DNA of 64,000 nt from Nocardiopsis alba DSM 43377 (GTDB taxonomy: Bacteria; Actinomycetota; Actinomycetes; Streptosporangiales; Streptosporangiaceae): the NCBI RefSeq assembly GCF_000341225.1, contig NZ_ANAC01000022.1, positions 62,001 through 126,000 of the forward strand. The letters run 5' to 3'. This document shows, piece by piece, positions 32,981-41,313 of this stretch. Within the stretch, counting starts at the first letter, position 1; every line of letters starts with the position of its first letter. A program made the translations under genes and the position numbers. The notes under the pieces were generated by a model, which had not been told where the DNA came from, did not search any database, and saw only the letters and a program-made list of their open reading frames with translations.

Positions 32981-33005
32981 GGTCGCCCCTCGGGGTTCGG
33001 ACACA

Positions 33006-33042
33006 CGACGGCCGCCGTCCCTTCGGGGATCGGCGGCCGTCG
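33006..33042. terminator. Terminator after yajQ
   Basis: CGACGGCCGCCG (33006-33017) pairs perfectly with CGGCGGCCGTCG (33031-33042). It lies between the convergent yajQ and htpX genes and may serve both. Confidence 0.8.
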
Positions 33043-33061
33043 CCGTACGCGGGGGCCTCTC

Positions 33062-33922
33062 TCAGCCCAGGTCCCATTCCCGGTGCAGTTCCTGAAGGCG
33101 TCGGATCCGCTCGGAGACCGGCGGGTGCGCCGCGAACAACCGTCCGAGCGTGCCGGGGAACGGGTTGGTGGTCATCAGGTGGGCCGAGGCCAACAGCACC
33201 CGTTCACGGGGCAGCGGGTAGGCCCGGTTGCCCGATTCCATCCTGCGCAGGGCCGAGGCCAGCCCCAGCGGGTCCCCGGTGAGTTCGGCGGCCTTCTCGT
33301 CCGCGCGGAACTCGCGGGCCCGTCCGACACCGAAGTAGACGACCGCCGCCGCGAGCGGCGCCAGCAGGGCCAGCAGCAGTCCGCCCAGGAGGTCGGGCAT
33401 GTCCGTCTCCTCGGATTCCCCCAACGGCAGGAGGAAGGTGACGGCCGTCAGGGCGGTGATCAGGGCGGTGAGCGTCGCGGCCACCGAGCTGATCAGTGTG
33501 TCGTGCGCGCGGATGTGGGCCAGTTCGTGCGCGATGACCCCGCGCAGTTCCCGTTCCTCCAGGGTGCGCAGCAGCCCCGTGGTGCAGCACAGCGCGGCGC
33601 GCCTCGGGCTGCCTCCGGTGGCGAAGGCGTTGGGCGAACGCACCGGGGCCAGGTACAACTTGGGCATGGGCTGCCGAGCCGCCGTGGCGAGTTCACGGAC
33701 GATCCGGTAGAGCTCGGGTCGTTCGATCTCGCTGACCGGCCGCGCGCGCATCGCCCGCAGGGCCAGGGACTCTCCGAAGAGGTAGACGAGGATCCCGGCG
33801 CAGAGCACCAGCGCGATCGAGAGCTGGGCGCCCTTCTGGGCCCCGCACAGCCATCCGGCCACGATGACGAGCGCCGATACTCCGGCGAACAGGCCGATCG
33901 CGCGAACCGCGTTGACGTGCAC
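33062..33922 (-). CDS. htpX: HtpX-like M48 family membrane metalloprotease
   Basis: Zinc endopeptidase of the cytoplasmic membrane that degrades misfolded membrane proteins. The protein (286 residues) has two N-terminal membrane helices, the zinc motif HELAH in RGVIAHELAHIRAHDTLISS, two further helices, and the third-ligand region AREFRADEKAAELTG. I chose GTG 33922 because AAGGAGG lies five bases before it and the length equals that of HtpX; the frame is open far upstream by chance. Confidence 0.93.
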   Translation of the reverse strand: MHVNAVRAIGLFAGVSALVIVAGWLCGAQKGAQLSIALVLCAGILVYLFGESLALRAMRARPVSEIERPELYRIVRELATAARQPMPKLYLAPVRSPNAFATGGSPRRAALCCTTGLLRTLEERELRGVIAHELAHIRAHDTLISSVAATLTALITALTAVTFLLPLGESEETDMPDLLGGLLLALLAPLAAAVVYFGVGRAREFRADEKAAELTGDPLGLASALRRMESGNRAYPLPRERVLLASAHLMTTNPFPGTLGRLFAAHPPVSERIRRLQELHREWDLG

Positions 33923-34409
33923 GCGCCCTCCTTCCGCTGTCCACCGCTGTCCGACTTTTGTTGCGTACATGGTGACAAACGTGCGGGTCGACGTCTGACG
34001 TTCCCCATGTGACCGACCGGTGTCCATCGCTCTCGGCCGGCCCGGCGGCACGGGGGAACGGGTCGATGTGACAATCGCCACCCGCCTCGACCCCGTGAGC
34101 ACTCGACGACCTATAGTGCGAACGTGGCCCTCGTCACCGAACGCACCGCGGAGGTGGGACCCTCCCTCCCCCCGGTGTGTCGTGGGCCGTGTCGTCATGG
34201 GCCGTCGCCCTCCCACGACCCGGCCGCGGTCCCGTACCGCACGACGCCATGTCGGGTTGGCGCATCCGGCGTGCGCGGGGTCACGGCAGCATGTCCCTTC
34301 CGTCCCCGACCACGACGATCGGCCCGCGGCCGGTGTGGCCGGGTCGGGACGCACACCGAGCGCCGCCGCCTTCACGACCGGCGGCTCACCGAGGAGGTCG
34401 TCGATCTCA
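33923..34409. other. Divergent intergenic region htpX-korA
   Basis: About 490 bases between divergent starts, expected to hold promoters for both genes. ORFs crossing it are open only because the sequence is GC-rich; they carry no family features. I could not assign specific hexamers with confidence. Confidence 0.5.
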
Positions 34410-36260
34410 GTGGCCAAACAGATCGAACAACTCGACCGCGTCATCATCCGCTTCGCCGGCGACTCCGGCGACGGCATGCAGTTGACCGGTGACCGGTTCA
34501 CCCAGGAGACCGCTTCGTTCGGCAACGACCTGTCGACCCTGCCGAACTTCCCCGCGGAGATCCGCGCCCCGGCGGGCACCCTTCCGGGGGTCTCCAGTTT
34601 CCAGTTGCACTTCGCCGACCACGACATCGTGACCCCGGGGGACGCCCCCGACGTCCTGGTGGCGATGAACCCCGCCGCCCTCAAGGCCAATCTCGGCGAC
34701 CTTCCCAAGGGCGCCACGATCATCGTCAACACCGACGAGTTCACCACCCGGAGTCTGGCCAAGGTCGGCTACGAGAGCGACCCGCTCACCGATGGGACCC
34801 TCGACGGTTTCAAGGTCAGCGCCGCCGGGCTGACGTCGATGACGGTGGCCGCCCTGACCGACATCGACATCTCGAAGAAGGACGCCCAACGCGCGAAGAA
34901 CATGTTCGCGTTGGGGCTGCTGTCCTGGATGTACAACCGGCCGACGGAGGGGACGGTCTCGTTCCTGAGGTCGAAGTTCGCGCGCAGACCGGAGATCCTC
35001 GCGGCCAACCTCGCCGCGTTCAAGGCCGGATGGAACTTCGGCGAGACCACCGAGGACTTCGCGGTCTCCTATGAGATCAAGCCGGCCCGTCTCCCCTCGG
35101 GCACCTACCGCAACATCACCGGGAACCTGGCCACCGCCTATGGGCTGATCGCGGGTTCTCGGCGTTCGGGGCTGCCCCTGTTCCTGGGCTCGTACCCGAT
35201 CACTCCGGCCTCGGACATCCTGCACGAACTGTCCCGGCACAAGCGGTTCGGGGTCCGGACCTTCCAGGCCGAGGACGAGATCGCCGGGGTCGGCGCGGCC
35301 CTGGGCGCCTCGTTCGGCGGTTCGCTCGGTGTCACGACCACCTCGGGTCCGGGCATGGTGCTCAAGCAGGAGGCCGTCGGGTTGGCGGTGATGACCGAGC
35401 TTCCGCTGGTCGTCGTCGACGTGCAGCGGGCCGGACCGAGCACGGGGATGCCCACCAAGACCGAGCAGACGGATCTGTTGATGGCCCTGTACGGGCGCAA
35501 CGGCGAGTCCCCGGTACCCGTGGTGGCGCCCTCCTCCCCCGCCGACTGTTTCGACACGGCGGTGGAGGCGGTCCGGTTGGCCGTCGAGTACCGGACCCCG
35601 GTGATCATGCTCTCCGACGGCTACCTGGCCAACGGCTCCGAGCCCTGGCGGCTGCCGAGGGTGTCGGAACTGCCGACGATCGATCCGGGGTTCGCCACCG
35701 AGGCCAACGGCCCGGACGGGACCTTCCTGCCCTACCTGCGGGACGAGGAGACCCTGGCCCGCCCTTGGGCGGTGCCGGGCACGCCGGGTCTGGAGCACCG
35801 GATCGGCGGGATCGAGAAGCACGCCGAGACCGGGGACATCTCCTACACCCCGTCCAACCACGACCTGATGGTCCGCACACGGCAGGCCAAGATCGACGCG
35901 ATCGCCCGGAGCCTTCCACCGCTGGAGGTGTCCGACCCCACCGGCGACGCCCGTGTCCTCGTCCTCGGCTGGGGCGGGACCTACGGGTCGATCACCGCGG
36001 CCGTACGGCGCGTACGCCGATCGGGCGGCCGGGTGGCCCAGGCCCATCTGCGTCATCTCAACCCGTTCCCCGCCGACCTCGGCGAGGTCCTGCGCCGCTA
36101 CGACCGGGTCGTGGTCCCCGAGATCAACCTGGGCCAGCTGGCGCTGCTGTTGCGCGGCCGCTTCATGGTCGACGTCATCGGTTACAACAAGGTCCGCGGC
36201 CTGCCCTTCAAGGCCGAAGAGCTCGCGTCCGTCGTGCAGGAGGTCATCGACCGTGACTGA
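34410..36260 (+). CDS. korA: 2-oxoglutarate:ferredoxin oxidoreductase, alpha subunit (fused gamma-alpha)
   Basis: Large subunit of the oxygen-tolerant KorAB enzyme, which oxidises 2-oxoglutarate to succinyl-CoA with ferredoxin as acceptor. The 616-residue protein begins with the gamma-type domain (RVIIRFAGDSGDGMQLTGDR) and continues with the alpha pyrimidine-binding domain (GSYPITPASDILHELS, TTSGPGMVLKQEA) and C-terminal domain II. Start GTG 34410 has GGAGG upstream at a long spacing; the open frame further upstream is not conserved in character. It overlaps korB by eight bases. Confidence 0.95.
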   Translation: MAKQIEQLDRVIIRFAGDSGDGMQLTGDRFTQETASFGNDLSTLPNFPAEIRAPAGTLPGVSSFQLHFADHDIVTPGDAPDVLVAMNPAALKANLGDLPKGATIIVNTDEFTTRSLAKVGYESDPLTDGTLDGFKVSAAGLTSMTVAALTDIDISKKDAQRAKNMFALGLLSWMYNRPTEGTVSFLRSKFARRPEILAANLAAFKAGWNFGETTEDFAVSYEIKPARLPSGTYRNITGNLATAYGLIAGSRRSGLPLFLGSYPITPASDILHELSRHKRFGVRTFQAEDEIAGVGAALGASFGGSLGVTTTSGPGMVLKQEAVGLAVMTELPLVVVDVQRAGPSTGMPTKTEQTDLLMALYGRNGESPVPVVAPSSPADCFDTAVEAVRLAVEYRTPVIMLSDGYLANGSEPWRLPRVSELPTIDPGFATEANGPDGTFLPYLRDEETLARPWAVPGTPGLEHRIGGIEKHAETGDISYTPSNHDLMVRTRQAKIDAIARSLPPLEVSDPTGDARVLVLGWGGTYGSITAAVRRVRRSGGRVAQAHLRHLNPFPADLGEVLRRYDRVVVPEINLGQLALLLRGRFMVDVIGYNKVRGLPFKAEELASVVQEVIDRD

Positions 36261-37338
36261 GAATCCGAACGGGGCCCGGAACGGGCACTCGGGACACGTG
36301 GCGGCGTCGGCCGGACTGCGTCTGGTGCCCACGACGGACACCGTCTACAAGATGAAGGACTTCAAGTCGGATCAGGAGGTGCGCTGGTGTCCGGGCTGTG
36401 GCGACTACGCGATCCTGGCCGCCTTCCAGTCCTTCCTTCCTCGTCTCGGGATTCCACGCGAGAACATCGTGATGGTGTCCGGGATCGGCTGCTCCTCCCG
36501 GTTCCCGTACTACCTGAGCACCTACGGGATGCACTCGATCCACGGGCGCGCCCCGGCGATCGCGACGGGGTTGGCGGCGAGCCGGCCCGACCTGTCGGTA
36601 TGGGTGATCACCGGTGACGGCGACGGTCTGTCCATCGGCGGCAACCACCTCATCCACGCGCTGCGCCGCAACGTCAACATCAACATCCTGCTGTTCAACA
36701 ACCGGATCTACGGGTTGACCAAGGGCCAGTACTCCCCCACCTCCGAGACGGGCAAGGTCACCAAGTCCTCGCCGGCGGGGTCGCTCGACCACCCCTTCAA
36801 CCCGGTGTCCCTGGCGCTGGGGGCCGAGGCCGGTTTCGTGGCGCGGACCGTGGACTCCGATCGTGCGCACCTGACGTCGGTGCTGCGCGCGGCGGCCGAT
36901 CACCCCGGAGCGTCCTTCGTGGAGATCTACCAGAACTGCCCGATCTTCAACGACGACGCGTTCGAACCCTTGAAGGAGCCCTCCTCCCGTGATCTGCGGC
37001 TGCTGCGGATGGAGCACGGGGAGCCGCTGCGGCTGGGCCCGGACCGGGGCGTGGTGGCCGGGGACTTCGGCGGCCTGGAGGTGGCGGACGTGGCCGAGGT
37101 CGGCGAGGACCGGCTGATCAGACACGACGCGCACCGTGAGGACCCCGGGTACGCGTTCGCGCTGTCCCGACTGGACCGGCCGGCGTTCGAACACGTGCCG
37201 ATCGGGGTGTTCCGGGACGTGCGTCGACCGGTCTACGACGAGCTGCTGAACGAGCAGATCGAGGACGCGCGGGCCGAGCACGGCGACGGTGACCTGGAGG
37301 CCCTGTTGGCGGGCGGGGACACCTGGACCGTGGAGTAG
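36253..37338 (+). CDS. korB: 2-oxoglutarate:ferredoxin oxidoreductase, beta subunit
   Basis: Thiamine diphosphate and [4Fe-4S]-binding subunit of KorAB, 361 residues. It shows VRWCPGCGDYAILAAFQSF (first cluster cysteines), SGIGCSSRFPYY with a further Cys, the TPP/Mg motif TGDGDGLSIGGNH and NNRIYGLTKGQYSPT. Start GTG 36253 overlaps the korA stop (GTGACTGA), so the subunits are translationally coupled. In many actinomycetes this enzyme works alongside or instead of 2-oxoglutarate dehydrogenase in the TCA cycle. Confidence 0.95.
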   Translation: MTENPNGARNGHSGHVAASAGLRLVPTTDTVYKMKDFKSDQEVRWCPGCGDYAILAAFQSFLPRLGIPRENIVMVSGIGCSSRFPYYLSTYGMHSIHGRAPAIATGLAASRPDLSVWVITGDGDGLSIGGNHLIHALRRNVNINILLFNNRIYGLTKGQYSPTSETGKVTKSSPAGSLDHPFNPVSLALGAEAGFVARTVDSDRAHLTSVLRAAADHPGASFVEIYQNCPIFNDDAFEPLKEPSSRDLRLLRMEHGEPLRLGPDRGVVAGDFGGLEVADVAEVGEDRLIRHDAHREDPGYAFALSRLDRPAFEHVPIGVFRDVRRPVYDELLNEQIEDARAEHGDGDLEALLAGGDTWTVE

Positions 37339-37348
37339 GCGGTATTCC

Positions 37349-37385
37349 CCCGGGCGGCGTCGAGAAGTTCACAGGCCCGCCCGGG
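37349..37385 (+). terminator. Probable terminator after korB
   Basis: CCCGGGCGG (37349-37357) pairs with CCGCCCGGG (37377-37385) with a 19-base loop, starting ten bases after the korB stop. Confidence 0.45.
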
Positions 37386-37429
37386 TCGCCGTCCGGGCTC
37401 CGCCCGGGGTGAGGCAATACGCTTCCCCC

Positions 37430-38092
37430 ATGCGTATCGTCATCGCCGGAGGGCACGGAAAGATCGCTCTGAGTCTGGCCAGGGCCCTGGCCGACCGCGG
37501 GGACACCCCCGTCGCCCTCATCCGTAACCCCGACCATTCCCAGGACGTCGTCGACGCCGGGGCCGAGCCGGTCGTGATCGACCTGGAGCGGGCCACCGTC
37601 ACCGAGCTGACCGAGCGGATCATGGGCGCCGACGCCGTGGTGTTCGCGGCCGGCGCCGGCCCGGGCAGTGGCGCGGCCCGTAAGGAGACCGTCGACCACA
37701 AGGCGGCGGTCCTGACCGCCGACGCGGCAGCGCTGGCCGGTGTGCGCCGCCTGATCCAGATCTCGGCCATCGACGTGGACCGTCCGGTGGCCGAGGACGC
37801 CGACGAGGTCTGGAGGGCCTACGTCGCGGCGAAGAAGGCGGCCGACGACGACCTGCGCGGACGCGACCTCGACCTGGACTGGACGATCCTGCGTCCAGGG
37901 AGGTTGACCGATGAGGCCGGCACCGGTCTGGTCGATCTGGGCGAGGAGGTGGAGCGTTCCTCGGTCTCCCGTGCGGACGTGGCCGCCGTGATCGTCGCCC
38001 TTCTGGACGAACCAGGTACCGTCGGCCGGGTTCTCAATCTGGTGAACGGTGGAACACCCGTCGTCGAGGCCGTGCGCGCCATCGCCGAGTGA
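37430..38092 (+). CDS. NAD(P)H-binding protein (atypical short-chain dehydrogenase, NmrA/YwnB-like)
   Basis: A 220-residue Rossmann-fold protein. The nucleotide-binding loop is at the N-terminus (MRIVIAGGHGKIALSLARAL; G-G-H-G-x-I), followed by DAVVFAAGAGPGSGA, RRLIQISAIDVDRP and LDWTILRPGRLTDEAGTG, the pattern of NAD(P)H-binding SDR_a5-type proteins. A catalytic Tyr-x-x-x-Lys is present only weakly (YVAAKKA). The substrate is unknown. Start ATG 37430 lacks a clear Shine-Dalgarno. Confidence 0.85.
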   Translation: MRIVIAGGHGKIALSLARALADRGDTPVALIRNPDHSQDVVDAGAEPVVIDLERATVTELTERIMGADAVVFAAGAGPGSGAARKETVDHKAAVLTADAAALAGVRRLIQISAIDVDRPVAEDADEVWRAYVAAKKAADDDLRGRDLDLDWTILRPGRLTDEAGTGLVDLGEEVERSSVSRADVAAVIVALLDEPGTVGRVLNLVNGGTPVVEAVRAIAE

Positions 38093-38268
38093 GTCGCTTC
38101 CGGGGGCTTCCCGAGCGGAGGGGTTCTGTCGGTCTCTGTGGCCAGATGCACCTATAGGGGGCATGATGGAGGCGGAGCCCGGCGGACCCCCGTCATGGTG
38201 GACGCGGACGACCGGGAACGAACCCGACGGGTGGACCAGCTCCGAAGAGCAGATGGGTACGGTTATTC

Positions 38269-38805
38269 ATGAGCGTCACACAGGTCGTGAGGGACAGCAC
38301 GGTCGTCGAACACGCGAAGGTCGCCGCGCAGCAGAAGCGCCGGATGTTCATCATCCAGTTGGAGGTCAACGCGTACGACGACGCCTCCAGCAAACTGCGT
38401 CCCGGACTGACCCGCATCCTCGAGGGGATCGAGGAGGCCGGCTGGCGCCTGGACCTGATCACTCCGAGCGAGGACGGCGAGTCCAAGGCGGCGCGTCTGT
38501 TCATCTTCCGCCCGGACGAGGACGCGAAGGACGCGAAGGCGGAACAGGCCGAGGCCCGAAAGCCCCAGCAGCCGCAGCCTCATGACCACTCCGGGCAACA
38601 GCAGGCCTACCCGCAGCATCCCACCGGCGCCCAGCAGCAGGACCCGTACGCGGGTTACGGCCAGGGTTACGGTCAGCCTCAGCAGCCGTACCCGGGTTAC
38701 GACCAGCAGCAGTACCCCGGCTACGGACAGCAGCCCGGTTACGGCCAGCAGCAACAGCCCGGCTACGGGCAGCAGTACCCGGGGTACGGCCAGCAAGGCT
38801 GGTGA
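38269..38805 (+). CDS. Protein with conserved N-terminal domain and Q/G/Y-rich prion-like tail
   Basis: A 178-residue protein of unknown function. Residues 1-90 look folded (AAQQKRRMFIIQLEVNAYDD, ILEGIEEAGWRLDLITPSED, ARLFIFRPDED). From about residue 98 on, the protein is almost only Gln, Gly, Tyr, Pro and Ala, with irregular repeats of GYGQQ and PGYGQ, a composition typical of phase-separating or aggregation-prone tails. No signal peptide or membrane segment is present, so it should be cytoplasmic. It is a single-gene unit with a strong terminator after it. Confidence 0.8.
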   Translation: MSVTQVVRDSTVVEHAKVAAQQKRRMFIIQLEVNAYDDASSKLRPGLTRILEGIEEAGWRLDLITPSEDGESKAARLFIFRPDEDAKDAKAEQAEARKPQQPQPHDHSGQQQAYPQHPTGAQQQDPYAGYGQGYGQPQQPYPGYDQQQYPGYGQQPGYGQQQQPGYGQQYPGYGQQGW

Positions 38806-38819
38806 CCCCTCGCCTCTCG

Positions 38820-38848
38820 GGGCCCGCACGGCATCGCCGTGCGGGCCC
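38820..38848 (+). terminator. Strong terminator after the Q/G/Y-rich protein gene
   Basis: GGGCCCGCACGGC (38820-38832) pairs perfectly with 38836-38848 around an ATC loop and is followed by TTTCTCTTGTT, a near-ideal intrinsic terminator 14 bases past the stop. Confidence 0.9.
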
Positions 38849-39127
38849 TTTCTCTTGTTCGGCCCCCGCCTTTCACAGATCCCTCATGTCGGACACTCGA
38901 GGGTTCCGATGCATTCGCCAGAAACCTGTTTCAGTCACGCTTTCGGTTGTGTAACGCCCGAGGGCAAGAAGCTGCGATATGTCCGTCATGCCACTCGGTA
39001 AGCCGAGAAAACTTTGGGGAAACTCTGGATTCTTGCGTGAAACTACTTCGAGCACCCTTCCGACTACGCTAAGTTAATTCCGGCGGCTGCAGCCAACCCG
39101 TTTCTGCACTTCCGAAAGGTGACCTAC

Positions 39128-39340
39128 ATGTCCCGTATCGCCAAGGTTTCCGGCTTCGTTCTGGCCACCGGCCTCGCCCTCGGCGCCTTCACCGGCACCG
39201 CCGCCGCGGACAACAACGCCAAGGTCCAGAACATCACCATCCCGGTCTGCATCGACGTTCTGAAGGCCTCCGGCGTCAGCGCCAGCGGCTGCAACGTCGT
39301 CGACTGGGACGCGACCTCGGGCATCGCCGTTCACGACTAG
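39128..39340 (+). CDS. Small secreted two-cysteine protein, first of a pair
   Basis: A 70-residue exported protein: signal peptide MSRIAKVSGFVLATGLALGA with cleavage after GTAAA, then a mature part of about 42 residues (DNNAKVQNITIPVCIDVLK, then SASGCNVVD). It has two cysteines about 15 residues apart and a hydrophobic core, a smaller version of the chaplin-like proteins 9 kb away. ATG 39128 has AAAGGTGA five bases upstream. Function unknown; surface role inferred. Confidence 0.8.
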   Translation: MSRIAKVSGFVLATGLALGAFTGTAAADNNAKVQNITIPVCIDVLKASGVSASGCNVVDWDATSGIAVHD

Positions 39341-39409
39341 GAAGAACGGGTCGTCCCGACGCAGCCGCCACCACCGACCGCACACAGCGAACCGAAAAGG
39401 AACATCACC

Positions 39410-39625
39410 ATGAAGCGCATCGCCTCCGTCTCCGGCCTCATCCTCGCCACCGGTCTCGCCCTGGGCGCCATGTCCGGCACCGCCGCCGCCGACAACAACG
39501 CCAACATCCAGAACATCACCGTGCCGATCTGCGCCGACGTGATCGCCTTCACCGGCTTCAGCTCCGAGGGCTGCAACGTCATCTCCAACGACATCCACTC
39601 CGGCATCGCCGTCCTGGACCACTAG
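39410..39625 (+). CDS. Small secreted two-cysteine protein, second of a pair
   Basis: A 71-residue paralogue of the preceding gene, with the same layout: signal peptide ending GTAAA, then DNNANIQNITVPICADVI and SSEGCNVISND. ATG 39410 has AAAGGA upstream. The two genes are 69 bases apart and end in one terminator, so they are probably co-transcribed. The conserved DNNA-x-(V/I)-QNIT-(I/V)-P-(V/I)-C core marks a family I cannot name. Confidence 0.8.
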   Translation: MKRIASVSGLILATGLALGAMSGTAAADNNANIQNITVPICADVIAFTGFSSEGCNVISNDIHSGIAVLDH

Positions 39626-39649
39626 TCCACGCCCTCGCGCGTCGACACA

Positions 39650-39683
39650 CGCGGGGCCCGGCCTTCCACGGCCGGGCCCCGCG
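39650..39683. terminator. Terminator between the small secreted pair and the GNAT gene
   Basis: CGCGGGGCCCGGCC (39650-39663) pairs perfectly over 14 bases with 39670-39683 around TTCCAC, followed by TTCGTGTTC on the plus strand. It lies between convergent genes. Confidence 0.85.
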
Positions 39684-39717
39684 TTCGTGTTCTCCGTTCG
39701 GAGGCGTCCTGGGACCC

Positions 39718-40251
39718 TCAGTACTTACAAGGCCCCTCCGGGGTCCACTCCTCCGGGTCGGTGACCAGACGAGCGTGGGAGGCCGTGTCGTAACGGGAGG
39801 TCCCGTAGAGCAGCTTGGCCCTCTCGATCCCCTCCGGCAGGAGACCCGCGCGCCCCAACGCCACGCACGACCCCGGGTTGTCGATCCGATGCCCCGCCTC
39901 CACCCGGAACAGTCCCAGCTCGTCGAAGGCGAACCGCGAGGCCAGCCGGGCTCCGGCCGTGGCCACACCGCGCCCCTGTTCGGCGGGGTGGGTCCAGAAG
40001 GACAACCACCCCAACTCGTGTCTTCGACTGGTCACCGAGATCTGCACATGTCCCAGCACCTTGTCGAGCCCGTCCACCACCGCGAAACCGTGGATCTCCT
40101 CCTTCGTCAGCACGGCCCGACGATCGATCCACTCCATCGCCTCGTCCGGGGTCCGGGGGACCTCGGTCTCCTGCCAGGCCAGCTCCCTCCAGGCGAAGGC
40201 CTCCAGCAGCCGATCGGCGTCCCCTCGGTTCCACTCACGCAGTCGATACAA
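39718..40251 (-). CDS. GNAT-family N-acetyltransferase (RimJ/RimL-like)
   Basis: A 177-residue acetyl-CoA-dependent transferase. It begins MYRLREWNRGDADRLLEAF, has the acetyl-CoA loop HPAEQGRGVATAGARLASRF and the late GNAT strand ELGLFRVEAGHRIDNPGSCV, the pattern of RimJ/RimL and related N-acetyltransferases. The TTG start at 40251 is supported by GAGAGG six bases upstream. The acceptor is unknown. Confidence 0.87.
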   Translation of the reverse strand: MYRLREWNRGDADRLLEAFAWRELAWQETEVPRTPDEAMEWIDRRAVLTKEEIHGFAVVDGLDKVLGHVQISVTSRRHELGWLSFWTHPAEQGRGVATAGARLASRFAFDELGLFRVEAGHRIDNPGSCVALGRAGLLPEGIERAKLLYGTSRYDTASHARLVTDPEEWTPEGPCKY

Positions 40252-40400
40252 CGGCGACCTCTCTCCTCGACCCTCCCGGTCGCGCCAACCTAGAACCCCG
40301 CCCCGGTGGAGGCAAGCCCGTGGCGTACACCGGCCGGAAGAGGACGGGAGGTGTGTCAGGGCGTGTCACGAACGCGCCCGAGTGGTACGTCTTCCTGATC

Positions 40401-41309
40401 ATGACGACGACAGAGGTCTTCGAGGAGCACCGCTCCCTGTTGAACGGGGTCGCCTACCGGGTCCTGGGCAGTGCCGACGACGCCGAGGACGTGGTCCAGG
40501 AGGCCTGGATGCGCTGGTCCGGCGAATCTCGGGACGAGGTCGACGACCCCCGCGCCTACCTGGTCACCGTGGTGTCCCGGCTGGCCATCGACCGGCTGCG
40601 CAGGGCCGGCTCCCGGCGCGAGTCCTATGTGGGCGAATGGCTGCCCGAACCCGTCAGCGACCTGCCCGACGGCGCCGAACGAGCCGAACTCGCCGATTCG
40701 GTGGAGTTCGCGCTGATGGTGGTCCTGGAGACCCTCAGCCCCCTCGAACGCGCCGTCTTCGTCCTGCACGAGGCCTTCCAACTCCCCTACGCCCAGATCG
40801 CGCGGGTCATCGACCGGAGCGAGGGCGCCACCCGACAACTGGCCAAACGGGCCCGCGACCACGTCCGCGAACGTCGCCCCCGTTTCGAGGCCGACCGGGC
40901 CGAACGGCGTCGGATCACCGAACGCTTCCTCCGGGCCTGCCTGGAGGGCGACCTGGACGGGCTCAAGGAACTGCTCGCCGACGACGCGACCCTGGTGAGC
41001 GACAGCGGCGGCAAGGCGCGGGCGCCCCTGCGGGTCCTGCACAGCGCGCACAAGGTGGGGCGTTTCCTCGCGGCCGTGTCCGAGGAGCGCAACGCGTCCC
41101 GCTTCCTCCGGTCCCTGGGCCTCTCCTCCATCGACGATCTGGTCTTCGGGGTCACCGAGGTCAACGGCGGCCCCGCCGCCGTCGTCTCGGTCGGCGACGC
41201 CCCGGTGCTCCTGTTGGTCCTGGACGTCTTCGAGGGGAGGGTCCGGCACGTGTACCTGTTGGTCAACCCGGAGAAGATGTCACGTCTACGGGCCCCCGAT
41301 CCGTCCTAG
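40401..41309 (+). CDS. ECF RNA polymerase sigma factor, ECF41/SigJ type
   Basis: A 302-residue sigma factor with region 2 (YRVLGSADDAEDVVQEAWMR), region 4 (LSPLERAVFVLHEAFQLPY) and a C-terminal SnoaL-like domain of about 130 residues typical of ECF41. The regulatory motif of that domain is present in altered form (DSGGKARAP instead of DGGGK), as is VNPEKM near the end. ECF41 factors have no separate anti-sigma; the C-terminal domain modulates activity. The next gene, an oxidoreductase four bases downstream, is the usual kind of partner and likely target. ATG 40401 has no clear Shine-Dalgarno. Confidence 0.9.
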   Translation: MTTTEVFEEHRSLLNGVAYRVLGSADDAEDVVQEAWMRWSGESRDEVDDPRAYLVTVVSRLAIDRLRRAGSRRESYVGEWLPEPVSDLPDGAERAELADSVEFALMVVLETLSPLERAVFVLHEAFQLPYAQIARVIDRSEGATRQLAKRARDHVRERRPRFEADRAERRRITERFLRACLEGDLDGLKELLADDATLVSDSGGKARAPLRVLHSAHKVGRFLAAVSEERNASRFLRSLGLSSIDDLVFGVTEVNGGPAAVVSVGDAPVLLLVLDVFEGRVRHVYLLVNPEKMSRLRAPDPS

Positions 41310-41313
41310 GGGT

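Noticed and set aside
33923..34762. N-terminal extension of HtpX
   Set aside because: The frame is open, but the Shine-Dalgarno at 33927-33933 and the family length place the start at 33922.
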